A stretch of DNA of 64,000 nucleotides from Synechococcus sp. UW140 (GTDB lineage: Bacteria > Cyanobacteriota > Cyanobacteriia > PCC-6307 > Cyanobiaceae), in contig NZ_UCOB01000034.1 in NCBI RefSeq assembly GCF_900474295.1, forward strand, positions 1 to 64,000, given 5' to 3'. Positions within the stretch are counted from its first letter, which is position 1. Each line of letters begins with the position of its first letter. Of the stretch, positions 8,406 through 18,605 are shown piece after piece. The notes under the pieces are model-generated. The model did no database searches. It saw only the letters and a list, made by a program, of their open reading frames with translations, and was not told the DNA's origin. The position numbers and the translations under genes were made by a program.

Positions 8406-8492
8406 GACCGGGGCTGAGGGATTGAAGTGCAATCAGCCTAGGAAGGCACCGCTTCGGTCGACCCATAGCCTGAACAAAGCCACGCCGCCGCT

Positions 8493-9980
8493 GTGAACCG
8501 CTACGACGTCGTGCTGGTGGGTGCGGGGATCATGAGCGCCACCCTGGCGACCTTGCTCCAAGAGCTCGATCCGACCCTTCGCCTGCTGCTGGTGGAGCGG
8601 CTGGAAGGGGCGGCGATGGAAAGCAGCGCCGCAGGCAACAATGCCGGCACTGGCCATGCAGCCAACTGCGAGCTCAATTACACACCAGTGCAGGCGGATG
8701 GGTCGATCGCCACAGCCAAGGCCTTGGCGATCAATGCCTCGTTCGAACTCAGCCTTGAGCTTTGGGCGTCGCTCGTTGAGCAGGGGCGCCTGGATCCCGG
8801 GGACTTTCTCCATCAGGTGCCGCATCTCAGTGCGGTTTGGGGCGACGACGACATTGCCTTTCTGCGTCAGCGTCACCGTCAGCTCAGTGCTCTGCCGGCC
8901 TTCGCTGCGATGGAGTGGAGCGAGGATCCTGGAGAACTCGCTACCTGGATGCCCTTGGTGATGGCGGGTCGTCAGGGCCGTGAACCTGTCGCTGCTACGC
9001 GTATCGGCCGGGGCACTGATGTGGACTTCGGCACCCTCACCAGGGCCTATTTGGCGACGTTGCAGAGCAGCGGGGCTGTGGAGGTGCTGTACGGCACCAC
9101 GGTCTCCAAGCTCAGACGCTGTCGGGATGGAGAGATGGCTGAAGGCGATTGGCGTCTGGAGCTCCGTGGGCCGTCGGGCCGTCGGCAGGTTGAGGCTCCG
9201 TTTGTGTTTCTTGGTGCCGGCGGCGGTGCCCTGCCCCTGTTGCAGTCGTCCGGTATCCCGGAAGCGGCGGATTACGCAGGTTTCCCGGTGAGTGGGCAGT
9301 GGTTGGTGTGCAACGACCCCCAGCTGGCGCAGCATCACCATGCCAAGGTCTATGGCAAGGCAAAGGTGGGTGCTCCGCCGATGTCGGTGCCCCATCTCGA
9401 TACCCGCTGGATCGATGGTCAGCGCTCGCTGTTGTTCGGACCCTATGCAGGCTTTAGCAGCAAGTTCCTCAAGCAGGGATCGCTGCTTGATTTGCCCAGT
9501 TCCGTGCGGGTGGGCAATGTGCTGCCGATGCTTCAGGTGGGGCTGAGCAACTTTGATCTGGTCACCTATCTGATCCATCAGTTGCGTCAGAGTCCGGCGG
9601 ACCGTCTGGAGGCGCTTCAAGCCTTCTTGCCCACGGCTCGTGCTGACGATTGGACCCTGTCGGTGGCCGGTCAGCGGGTGCAGATCATCAAGCGCACGAA
9701 GCAGGGCGGCCGGTTGCAATTGGGTACCGAGGTGGTGGCCGCTTCCGATGGTTCGCTGGCGGCATTGCTCGGGGCCTCTCCCGGTGCCAGCACGGCGGTC
9801 ACGATCATGCTCGAGGTGCTGGAGCGCTGCTTCCCGCTGAAGTTGGCTAGCGAGGCCTGGCAGCTCAGACTGCGCCAATTGTTGCCGAGTTACGGGCAAG
9901 ATCTGAGCGCCGATACCGAGTTGCTGGGGCGTACACGTGAGCGTGTGGATGCGGTGCTGGGGCTGTCGGCGTCGGGTTGA
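8493..9980 (+). CDS. mqo: Malate:quinone oxidoreductase
   Basis: A 495-residue FAD protein, membrane-peripheral, oxidising L-malate to oxaloacetate with electrons to the quinone pool. It begins with the dinucleotide-binding fold [18 protein letters not shown] and the Mqo signature [17 protein letters not shown] near residues 48-65. RYLATLQ-like and [13 protein letters not shown] segments and [12 protein letters not shown] follow in family order. The length matches Mqo enzymes. The start is GTG at 8493-8495, since the FAD fold begins only four residues later. A long minus-strand open frame covers this gene but is a GC-bias shadow. Confidence 0.95.
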   Translation: MNRYDVVLVGAGIMSATLATLLQELDPTLRLLLVERLEGAAMESSAAGNNAGTGHAANCELNYTPVQADGSIATAKALAINASFELSLELWASLVEQGRLDPGDFLHQVPHLSAVWGDDDIAFLRQRHRQLSALPAFAAMEWSEDPGELATWMPLVMAGRQGREPVAATRIGRGTDVDFGTLTRAYLATLQSSGAVEVLYGTTVSKLRRCRDGEMAEGDWRLELRGPSGRRQVEAPFVFLGAGGGALPLLQSSGIPEAADYAGFPVSGQWLVCNDPQLAQHHHAKVYGKAKVGAPPMSVPHLDTRWIDGQRSLLFGPYAGFSSKFLKQGSLLDLPSSVRVGNVLPMLQVGLSNFDLVTYLIHQLRQSPADRLEALQAFLPTARADDWTLSVAGQRVQIIKRTKQGGRLQLGTEVVAASDGSLAALLGASPGASTAVTIMLEVLERCFPLKLASEAWQLRLRQLLPSYGQDLSADTELLGRTRERVDAVLGLSASG

Positions 9981-10020
9981 CGGAGTTGGATGACGTCATT
10001 GGTATTGGGTCGAACCCGAT

Positions 10021-10356
10021 TTAGCCGCTCTGGCCGCCGAGATTGACGCTCACCACACCAGCGGTGATCAGTGCCATGCCAAGCAGCTGCACTGGTGTGG
10101 GCACCTGGCGGTAGGCCAGCACGCCAACGATCACGATGGCCACGATGCCGATTCCGCTCCAGAGCGCATAGGTGATCCCTAGCGGGATGCTCTCCACCAC
10201 TCGAGACAGAAGCAGCATCGCGATGGCATAGGTGCTGAGCACTAGCAGTGTTGGCAGAGGCCTGCTGAAGCCTTGGGTGAGCTTGAGGCAAGACGTACCA
10301 ACGATTTCTGCGCTGATCGCGAGCAACAGCAGCAACCAGGGGGAGAGGGATGGCAT
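10021..10356 (-). CDS. Small multidrug resistance (SMR/EmrE-type) transporter
   Basis: A 111-residue protein with four transmembrane helices, the size and layout of SMR transporters. The essential membrane-embedded Glu is present in helix 1 (LLLAISAEIVGTSCLK, about residue 17), and helix 3 contains the YALWSGIGIV signature. These proteins work as dual-topology homodimers exchanging protons for cationic drugs, guanidinium or polyamines; the substrate cannot be read here. It is convergent with mqo, 40 bases apart, and divergent from lepA. Confidence 0.9.
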   Translation of the reverse strand: MPSLSPWLLLLLAISAEIVGTSCLKLTQGFSRPLPTLLVLSTYAIAMLLLSRVVESIPLGITYALWSGIGIVAIVIVGVLAYRQVPTPVQLLGMALITAGVVSVNLGGQSG

Positions 10357-10447
10357 GACGGATAACGGGAAGAGCAGACGACTGGTGGCAGCTCCCTAGG
10401 ATCGCTTGATTGAGTCGAACAGCCCGAGCCGGGACACCGCCAACCGC

Positions 10448-12262
<1,815 letters not shown>

Positions 12263-12309
12263 GTGAAGAAATCGTTTTTTAACGATCCCTGGGGAGATCG
12301 ATTGCACAT

Positions 12310-13956
12310 TTAGCTGTTGTTGTCCAGTTGTGATTCTTGCACTGATTCAACATCAACGTAGTTGTAATCACCGCTTGCGAGTTGAGATAGTTCCTGCATC
12401 CATCCGGATTCCCGTCCAAGCGAAATGGTGTGAATGGTGATGGGTGAAGGCCTTTGGTGATTGAGCTCGCTGAGTCCCGCTGCTGTGCCCTCGAAATTAT
12501 TGCTTGTTGTGCCTTGGATGTAACTAGGATTCTGTGTGGGTTTGCCGTCCGACAGGAAGAACAGTGTGTCGGCATCGTGATCATCTAAGGCTGCTTTGAG
12601 TCCTCCCCAAGGATCGGTATAGCTCCCTTTGTATTCGTCGATCGAGTTGATAAAGGCAAAGGCTGACTCAAGCACGTTGTCGTCGCCGATGCGGCTCATG
12701 GTTTGACCGTTGTGCAACCAGCCTTTGTGATTATTGGTGCCGGCAATGCTGAATGATTCAAGTCCCACTTCGGTATTGGGTGCCGAATCATGCAGGTCTT
12801 GCAGGAGCGTGATCAGCTCACCTTTGAGGGCCTGCATGCGATTGACGATGCAGGGATAAGTCGCCTTGGCTCGCCCTGATCGTCCTCTTCGGCCACGCCT
12901 TGTGACGACGTAAACAGGGGTTGGGCTTTGATAGATGCAGGTTTGCATTGATCCTGATCCATCCAGAAGGAAGCGAACGTTCTGACTGAGTTCTCCTCGG
13001 AAGAACAGTCCATCAAGAACAATGTTTCCATCGATTACTTTGGCAATACGTTTGTCTGCCCTGGCGTAGGCAGTGAACTGCAATGGTTGTAAGGATAGGC
13101 TACGCAATCCTGTTGAAAGTTGCAGGAAGCTGGGGATCGCAGTTTCATTCGCGTCGATGTAGTTCGGATTGGGGCCAATGAAAGTCAGTAAACGACGGTC
13201 AGCATCTGTGCTGAAGCGAAATGCCGGTTCTCGGTATCTGCGTGGGGGTGATGACTCATCTTGGATTTCGTGGTTGAAGCTCGTTCGATTGATCGTATCT
13301 GTCAGGATCTCTTCGAGTGATTTGTTAACGGTTTTGCCATCCATTTCTTTGGTGATTGCTACAGGTTCCTCGCACTCCGTTAGTTCGTTCTGGTCGTTTA
13401 CACAGGTTTCCTGTGGCATGACCCCAATGTCATCGAGAAGTGTTGCCACGTATACGTTGCTAACGTCATAACTCCCATCTTCTCGAATGGCTGGTCCGCA
13501 TCGGTAAAGGGCATAGCGATGTCCACTTGCATTGAGGCCGATGCCATAGATGATTGGTAAGAGTGGAAGTTGGCGAGAATTGCGAAGCCCAAAGATTGGC
13601 TTAAAACTACCCGCGGTAGAGTCTTTGCAGACATTGATTGCTCCACCGCTCCCCTCATGGTTTTGCAGATCTGTGTCTGTTCCAGCTCGGTTACCTGTTT
13701 CGTAGATCAGTAAGTGATCTGCCTTTGTTGCTTCGTTTCGGAGCAACTTCAGTCCGTTAATGGTGTTTTGCCGCAATGTGGCACGTGAGCCAGATGTGCG
13801 CATCACTCCCTGCATGGATTGCAAGGCGGTTCCGGCTCCGATGATCACCAGTCCACCCGCGGCAAGGGAGACAAGCATCTCAGTCATCCCAAAACCCTTC
13901 GCGTTCTGCTTGCGATTGGGATGGATCGTCAGCTTGTTCTGAGGTTTATGAATCAT
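12310..13956 (-). CDS. Prepilin fused to von Willebrand factor A domain (putative pilus tip adhesin)
   Basis: A 548-residue protein with a type IV prepilin N-terminus: a basic leader, then G21 followed by F22-G-M-T-E26 and a hydrophobic helix, giving the G|Fxxx(E5) cleavage logic. Residues about 50-320 resemble a PilW-like minor pilin body. Residues 327-540 form a VWA domain with a complete metal-ion-dependent adhesion site: DGSGS at 332-336, T447 and D470 (LSDGKPT). VWA domains carrying an intact MIDAS typically bind ligands through Mg2+. It is the last gene of the minus-strand pilin operon. Inferred role: minor pilin at or near the pilus tip that mediates adhesion, analogous to VWA-containing PilY1/PilC tip proteins but built into the pilin. 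Confidence 0.85.
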   Translation of the reverse strand: MIHKPQNKLTIHPNRKQNAKGFGMTEMLVSLAAGGLVIIGAGTALQSMQGVMRTSGSRATLRQNTINGLKLLRNEATKADHLLIYETGNRAGTDTDLQNHEGSGGAINVCKDSTAGSFKPIFGLRNSRQLPLLPIIYGIGLNASGHRYALYRCGPAIREDGSYDVSNVYVATLLDDIGVMPQETCVNDQNELTECEEPVAITKEMDGKTVNKSLEEILTDTINRTSFNHEIQDESSPPRRYREPAFRFSTDADRRLLTFIGPNPNYIDANETAIPSFLQLSTGLRSLSLQPLQFTAYARADKRIAKVIDGNIVLDGLFFRGELSQNVRFLLDGSGSMQTCIYQSPTPVYVVTRRGRRGRSGRAKATYPCIVNRMQALKGELITLLQDLHDSAPNTEVGLESFSIAGTNNHKGWLHNGQTMSRIGDDNVLESAFAFINSIDEYKGSYTDPWGGLKAALDDHDADTLFFLSDGKPTQNPSYIQGTTSNNFEGTAAGLSELNHQRPSPITIHTISLGRESGWMQELSQLASGDYNYVDVESVQESQLDNNS

Positions 13957-14061
13957 GGCCTCATACTCCGCTGCATGATGGTGTATTCCTTAAGTTTGGA
14001 TCAGGTGCCTGCTAGATGTACTGAGCTGGTGGTGCATGACGGATGAAAATTCTCTGAGACT

Positions 14062-14778
14062 TCAGGAGTCAAGCGTGCATGAGCAGTGAGTGGAGTCCCA
14101 AAAGTTTGGTTCGCTATCTGGATCATGGGGGCATGCTCTGTTGCTGTTCATACCGGTTTGATTCCAGTTGCCACTGCTGAGCTCTCCATTGCCTGTGAGT
14201 AATACACAGCGAACACGTAAACCATCAGCATGATTCGCTCGTGATGACCGGATTAGTAGTGTGAGGTCCTCTCCACTGGTGCTTGTTCCAGGAGGGGAGA
14301 GGATATAGCCGGAGGTGAGTGTGGCAACCTCAATGGCATTCGATTCTGTACTGTTCTCGAGGCTAATGAGCCTGTAGTCGTCTGTAAAAACGTCGTGTGG
14401 TAAGCATTTGAGGCGTTGACCAGAACATGCTTCTAAGGGGTTGTCAGTGAATGTCAGTTTTGTCTTCGTTGTCGGGTCGAAGAATTCCAGGAGCTGCAGT
14501 GGCTCTCCAAATTGATTGGTGCCAAGGCCTTGATGGGTGGTTGAGTCTGCTGCGAAATTGATGCAACAGTTGGAGCGGTCGACTCCGAGGTCTGCTCTGA
14601 GGTTGAATAGACCGCTTTCCACCATCTGTGTGTAACGGTCTACTTCGCCTTGCCAAGCCAGTTTGCGATAGCTGGGTAGAGCCCATCCCAGCATCATGGT
14701 GGCAATTGCTGCAGCAATGACCAGTTCTAGTAGGGTAAAACCCTTGTTGCGTGTTGTGGAAGCGGAGGGGATTTTCAT
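14062..14778 (-). CDS. Type IV pilus minor prepilin
   Basis: A 238-residue prepilin with a leader ending in N-K-G, then F-T-L-L-E and a hydrophobic helix (LVIAAAIATMMLGWALPSY): standard PilD cleavage and methylation features with Glu at +5. The C-terminal body has eight or more cysteines (SNCCINF, EACSGQRLKCLP, RCVLLTG, HCSCTLDS), suggesting several disulfides in the mature secreted domain. Its start overlaps the stop of the upstream prepilin gene by 4 bases (ATGA), so the two are translationally coupled. It is a minor pilin within an operon of six pilus genes. Confidence 0.85.
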   Translation of the reverse strand: MKIPSASTTRNKGFTLLELVIAAAIATMMLGWALPSYRKLAWQGEVDRYTQMVESGLFNLRADLGVDRSNCCINFAADSTTHQGLGTNQFGEPLQLLEFFDPTTKTKLTFTDNPLEACSGQRLKCLPHDVFTDDYRLISLENSTESNAIEVATLTSGYILSPPGTSTSGEDLTLLIRSSRANHADGLRVRCVLLTGNGELSSGNWNQTGMNSNRACPHDPDSEPNFWDSTHCSCTLDS

Positions 14779-15383
14779 AGTTGGAAACAGTGAGGTGCGT
14801 AGTTGGGATTGAGTTCCAATACGCGTTGCTCTTGTCTGAGTTTTGCTTCAGGGGTGTTGAATCGATAAATAATCAGGGCTGTCATCGCGCTTGTTGCATT
14901 CGGGCCTGCAATGATCTCTCTGCTTAAGTTGATCTTGGCGCCAAATGTTTTTGGTGCTGAAACAGAATATTGGCCATTCGCCTCTTCGAATTTTCTACGT
15001 AGATAGGTTACTGGCCCCACATTTGTTGTGCTATCACCCGTTGTGAGTTGGCCGTTGCAGGCTGCATTCTCCTCATTCGCTTCTTTGATTGATTCCCATG
15101 TCAGCTGGGAATCCTTCTGTTGGATGCGTTCCATATTGTCGAGAATTTCGGCTTCGATATTGCTGCGAATGGCCTTGTTCTGGCTACCTGTCATCGCCGA
15201 GACGGAAAAGCGTGCCACCGCTGTCATGGTCATGACCGTGATCAGGCCTGCGAGCAGTACTTCGATGAGAGTGAATCCACGGTTGCTTTGAAGAGCAACG
15301 TCTTTGCTTGCGAAGCGCAGCCAGCCAGGTCTAGTCCTCGTGAGTGGCAGCTGTCGCTGCGCAAGAGGAAAAGATCTGGCCAT
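14775..15383 (-). CDS. Type IV pilus minor prepilin (PilV/PilW-like)
   Basis: A 202-residue prepilin. The leader is long (about 35 residues, ALQSNRG) before the G|F-T-L-I-E processing site and the hydrophobic helix VLLAGLITVMTMTAVARFSV. The body is soluble, with two cysteines (ENAACNG and the C-terminal HCFQL). The long leader suggests the true start might be an internal codon, but no internal ATG precedes the cleavage site. It is coupled by ATGA overlap to the next minor prepilin gene downstream and lies 100 bases after the PilX-like gene. Confidence 0.8.
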   Translation of the reverse strand: MARSFPLAQRQLPLTRTRPGWLRFASKDVALQSNRGFTLIEVLLAGLITVMTMTAVARFSVSAMTGSQNKAIRSNIEAEILDNMERIQQKDSQLTWESIKEANEENAACNGQLTTGDSTTNVGPVTYLRRKFEEANGQYSVSAPKTFGAKINLSREIIAGPNATSAMTALIIYRFNTPEAKLRQEQRVLELNPNYAPHCFQL

Positions 15384-15481
15384 AACTTCATTCTCTTTGC
15401 ATGCGGTTGGGTTGAGCTTGTAGTCACTGGGTAGCTGGGTGAAAGTCTTCTGAGTCTTGTCTTGCTTATGACTCAGTCGGC

Positions 15482-17266
15482 TTAGTTTCCGAAGCGTTGG
15501 AAGGTATCGAGACCGTCACCGCGGAGTCCTCGTAAGGTCGATTTGCCAAACCCTCTGAATCCGTAGTCTGCCCACTGCCATGCTTTGGCCGCGTCATAGA
15601 CGTACGATGCTGACTTGATTGCTTGGATCGTTGAACTTGAAGATGTGAGCATGTTGGTGTCACTACTTGTGTAGAGATCTAAGGAATGGCCATTGGTGCA
15701 GATGCTGCGAGACCAAATAATTCCCTTCAGTGTTGTGTTGCCGCTCAGTTGAACACTTCCATGAGCCATCGCCAGCCAGGCCGCTGGTAATGTGCTTCCC
15801 TTGAAACTGACTGTATTGGTGGTGTCTGAGCAGGCTGTAGATGAATACCAATCGGAGTTCATTTCGCTACTGGCAATGACTAGCTCTTCAGGGTTTTCAC
15901 TGCAGGTTGGTGTTCCACTATCGCTGATATCGGCACTAACACACAGCTGACTCTCTCCAGTGAGGACAATGCTTCCGCCTTTCCCTATCGCTTCTGGGTT
16001 GCTAGTAGGAAGAGTTAGGTGAAGAACAATTTTTCGGATTCCGTTGTTCGCTCCAGTTGCTTCAATAAATACTTTGGTTTGGTTGAGATGCATGTGCTCA
16101 ACATAGAGATGGCAGACATTTGAATTTGGCTGGCTTGTGCAGATCTCATCGTGGTTAATCTTGATGATATTATTTGCGCTTCCGTCATCCAAGAGAGGCG
16201 GTGTTCGGTATGTGGAGCCATTGTCTTCTCGTGTGCAGGCGATTGCTGTGCAGTCACCGCGGAACGCTGATGCATCGGGGCTTCGATCATCAAAGCTCCA
16301 AACTCTGCGTACGTTGCTGTTGTCTGGATCCATGTCTTCTGTTTTGTCTCCTTGAAACAACACGGCTGTCGGAAGACCGCGATTCATTGGCCAAAACAAA
16401 GGATCTGAGCCTGTTGCCGTTGTGTCTTGCCTCGTGACGGTGCTTAGCATGTTGCTGCAGGTGGATGGCGGCGTTGATCTCAGCCATGCAACCAGCCCAT
16501 CGCCGTGGATCGTGGTATTGCCCAGATCAAATTGCTCTGCGGCCAGAACAGCCCAGTACTTTGGTGCATCTACTGATGCGTAGATATCGAGATAACGCGT
16601 CATTAAGGATCGTGCTACCTGGTCTTTATCGCCATTCGTGCTGGTTCGCTTGATGATTCCTTCAACTTCAAAGACCCCTTTGCCTTGACCACTTGTTTGA
16701 TCGAAGCTGATCAGTTTGTAGGAGCGGAGCCTAAAGGATGGTTCAATTCCACGGCCGCCATCTGTTCTTAGCAGGCTAGTTGCTTTCCCCTGGCTATCCA
16801 CCGTGTTCAGCGTGACTGGCGTGGCTGTCTGACTGATTGGATTTCCCGATGTACGGCCAGTAGGCCACAACAGGTTTGTGCCTGATGGGTGGTCGGGAAA
16901 CGTGTTTGTGTCTGTGCAATATTCATCAATGCTGGGGTTAACGATTTCCCACTGGTAGTCTTCCACGAGCGCGCCGGTGTCTGGATCAGGGATGCTCGAG
17001 TTGTTGAGGAGATATAAATAACCCAATTCATTGCCTGGGCTGTTGAGTGTTCCAAGGATACGATTAAAGCCATTGACGGCTGCATTTTCAGCCATTTGCT
17101 GGTAGCTATCAAATGTGCCGATTTTTCGGGCCATCAGTTGTCTGATTACTAAGCCTGTGGCCCCAGCAATCAGAATGAGGCCCACCATCAGGGCGATCAC
17201 CATCACAATGCCCTGATCCTCTTGGGAGGCTTTTCGTCTCAGATGGCGATAAGGGTGTGTGCGCAT
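15482..17266 (-). CDS. Large PilX-like pilus assembly protein
   Basis: A 594-residue protein with one N-terminal transmembrane helix of the PilX type: EDQGIVMVIALMVGLILIAG near residue 20, lacking the +5 Glu that typical pilins carry, as in PilX/GspK proteins. The remaining 550 residues are a large extracellular domain with scattered cysteines (DEYCTD, TCSNM, DCTAIACTRED, VCHLYVEH, TACSDTTN, SICTNG). GspK/PilX proteins cap or initiate the pilus; this one is much larger than Gram-negative PilX (about 200 aa). It sits three bases downstream of the preceding prepilin gene and is clearly co-transcribed. Confidence 0.8.
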   Translation of the reverse strand: MRTHPYRHLRRKASQEDQGIVMVIALMVGLILIAGATGLVIRQLMARKIGTFDSYQQMAENAAVNGFNRILGTLNSPGNELGYLYLLNNSSIPDPDTGALVEDYQWEIVNPSIDEYCTDTNTFPDHPSGTNLLWPTGRTSGNPISQTATPVTLNTVDSQGKATSLLRTDGGRGIEPSFRLRSYKLISFDQTSGQGKGVFEVEGIIKRTSTNGDKDQVARSLMTRYLDIYASVDAPKYWAVLAAEQFDLGNTTIHGDGLVAWLRSTPPSTCSNMLSTVTRQDTTATGSDPLFWPMNRGLPTAVLFQGDKTEDMDPDNSNVRRVWSFDDRSPDASAFRGDCTAIACTREDNGSTYRTPPLLDDGSANNIIKINHDEICTSQPNSNVCHLYVEHMHLNQTKVFIEATGANNGIRKIVLHLTLPTSNPEAIGKGGSIVLTGESQLCVSADISDSGTPTCSENPEELVIASSEMNSDWYSSTACSDTTNTVSFKGSTLPAAWLAMAHGSVQLSGNTTLKGIIWSRSICTNGHSLDLYTSSDTNMLTSSSSTIQAIKSASYVYDAAKAWQWADYGFRGFGKSTLRGLRGDGLDTFQRFGN

Positions 17267-17269
17267 GGT

Positions 17270-17815
17270 TCAAGTGCAGCTGTTCGTTTGCATGCAGGCG
17301 CGGCATACCAGATCAGTTGTGCTCACTGAGGGATCCTGTGTCGCGTTGCTTCGTGTGATCGGGCCTTCTTTGAGATCAGTAGCGCCGTTCTGAAGGTCTA
17401 TGCAGGCCATCACGTTGTATCCCTCCGAATTGGCTTTTGTGTTGGCCGGAATCGCATGAAAGGTATAGAGGTCTGTTCCATTCCTGAAGGCGATGACGTT
17501 GTAGTTCTCCCCAGGTAGTTGGATGAGGGATGGGCTTAAAAAGCTTGTTACTGATGCAGGCCCTGTTGAGGTCATGATCAGGCTGTAATCACTCAAGCTG
17601 CTCCAGCTGGATGGAATGGTCTTATATTCGTCGACATAGCTTGCCAACTTTTGCTGGAATTGTGTTAGCGTCGCGGCCGCTTCGCTTCGTTTGGTTCTGC
17701 TGATTTGGCCAATAAAGTTTGGCACTGCTACCGCGCTAAGTATGCCTATGATGGAAACTGTGGCAAGTAGTTCGACTAGGGTTAGCCCTCGATCTTGATG
17801 GGGGATGCCTTTCAT
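17270..17815 (-). CDS. Type IV prepilin (PilA/GspG-like)
   Basis: A 181-residue prepilin with a short leader (MKGIPHQDRG), then L-T-L-V-E and a hydrophobic helix LLATVSIIGILSAVAVPNFI that continues into QISRTKRSEAAATLTQF, the standard alpha-1 spine of pilins. The C-terminal half carries a probable disulfide-bonded loop (VCRACMQTNSCT). It resembles cyanobacterial PilA-like proteins and lies 86 bases downstream of the major-pilin-like gene, so it may be an additional or alternative pilin subunit. Confidence 0.85.
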   Translation of the reverse strand: MKGIPHQDRGLTLVELLATVSIIGILSAVAVPNFIGQISRTKRSEAAATLTQFQQKLASYVDEYKTIPSSWSSLSDYSLIMTSTGPASVTSFLSPSLIQLPGENYNVIAFRNGTDLYTFHAIPANTKANSEGYNVMACIDLQNGATDLKEGPITRSNATQDPSVSTTDLVCRACMQTNSCT

Positions 17816-17901
17816 TTTCTCTTTTTCCTCGTATCAATTTTGTTAAAAGTCCTCTTGGCTTTGTGCTGAGAGGACTTCCTATTTGTTTGGGGTGGTTGTA
17901 T

Positions 17902-18474
17902 TTACGAGCAGCTAGTTTTGAGGAAATCAGGTGTGGCTTGATTGACAAAACCCCTTGAGAGTTTGATTGCTCCCGTTTCTAGATTTACGCAGCCTGCGAT
18001 AACTTCTGCTGTTGTGTTGGTTAATTCTGTTGCTTTTGCTAGAGCATTGTCTGGTTCTGCATTTACCCCCGGTGTGCCTGCTGTTGTGGGTTTGGTTCTG
18101 CCTCCTGCTCCCCAGGCTTGCGCTTCTCCGTAGATTTGGGTTGTTCCTTCCGGGTCTAATGTGTAATCGAACTTACCTGTGTCTTTCGCTACGTTCGCTG
18201 CTTTGGTTGCAGTTGCTAATGCGCCAGTTTGATTGGCATCCAGCTGATAGTCGGCGTGCGCCTCTTTGAGCAATGCTGTGAGCTTGCTTGTCGCTTCCGT
18301 TGCTTTTGCCTTGTTCTGTTGGCCGAGAAAGTTTGGGAGGGCGACAGCTGACAGAACACCAACAATCACAATCACAATCATTAGCTCCACCAGAGTGAAG
18401 CCTTTTTCGAGAGCGTTGCGGTTCTTTTTGCGGTTGAGCATGGCCAGCTGCAGCCGGCTGTTGAGAGTGGTCAT
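17902..18474 (-). CDS. pilA: Major type IV pilin (PilA-like)
   Basis: About 190 residues. The leader ends EKG, followed by F-T-L-V-E-L-M-I-V-I-V-I-V-G-V-L-S-A-V-A and PNFLGQQNKAKATEATSKL, the most canonical PilA alpha-1 in this block. The globular part contains a low-complexity Thr/Ala/Gly region and a C-terminal disulfide pair (AGCVNLETG and KTSCS), as in cyanobacterial major pilins. I chose the ATG at 18472-18474; an in-frame GTG 15 codons upstream is possible. It is first in the six-gene minus-strand operon, as expected for the abundant subunit. Marine Synechococcus pili have been linked to buoyancy and grazing escape. Confidence 0.8.
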   Translation of the reverse strand: MTTLNSRLQLAMLNRKKNRNALEKGFTLVELMIVIVIVGVLSAVALPNFLGQQNKAKATEATSKLTALLKEAHADYQLDANQTGALATATKAANVAKDTGKFDYTLDPEGTTQIYGEAQAWGAGGRTKPTTAGTPGVNAEPDNALAKATELTNTTAEVIAGCVNLETGAIKLSRGFVNQATPDFLKTSCS

Positions 18475-18605
18475 GGCTAGACGTTTGGTGAATGGTTGAA
18501 CGGCACGTTTCGTGCTCACAGATTCACCATCTCTTGTTTGCTTGGCCGGTAGAGGAAGAAACGGCTAAAGCTCTCTAAGAACCCTCTTAGGTTTGTTCTC
18601 AGGCT

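Noticed and set aside
8433-9899. Long minus-strand open frame (488 codons) antisense to mqo
   Set aside because: Pro, His, Arg and Gln-rich without hydrophobic cores or motifs; it is the codon-bias shadow of mqo on the other strand.
10000-10020. GGGTCGAACCC sequence resembling a tRNA T-arm
   Set aside because: No acceptor or anticodon arms around it; it is a short palindrome between convergent genes.
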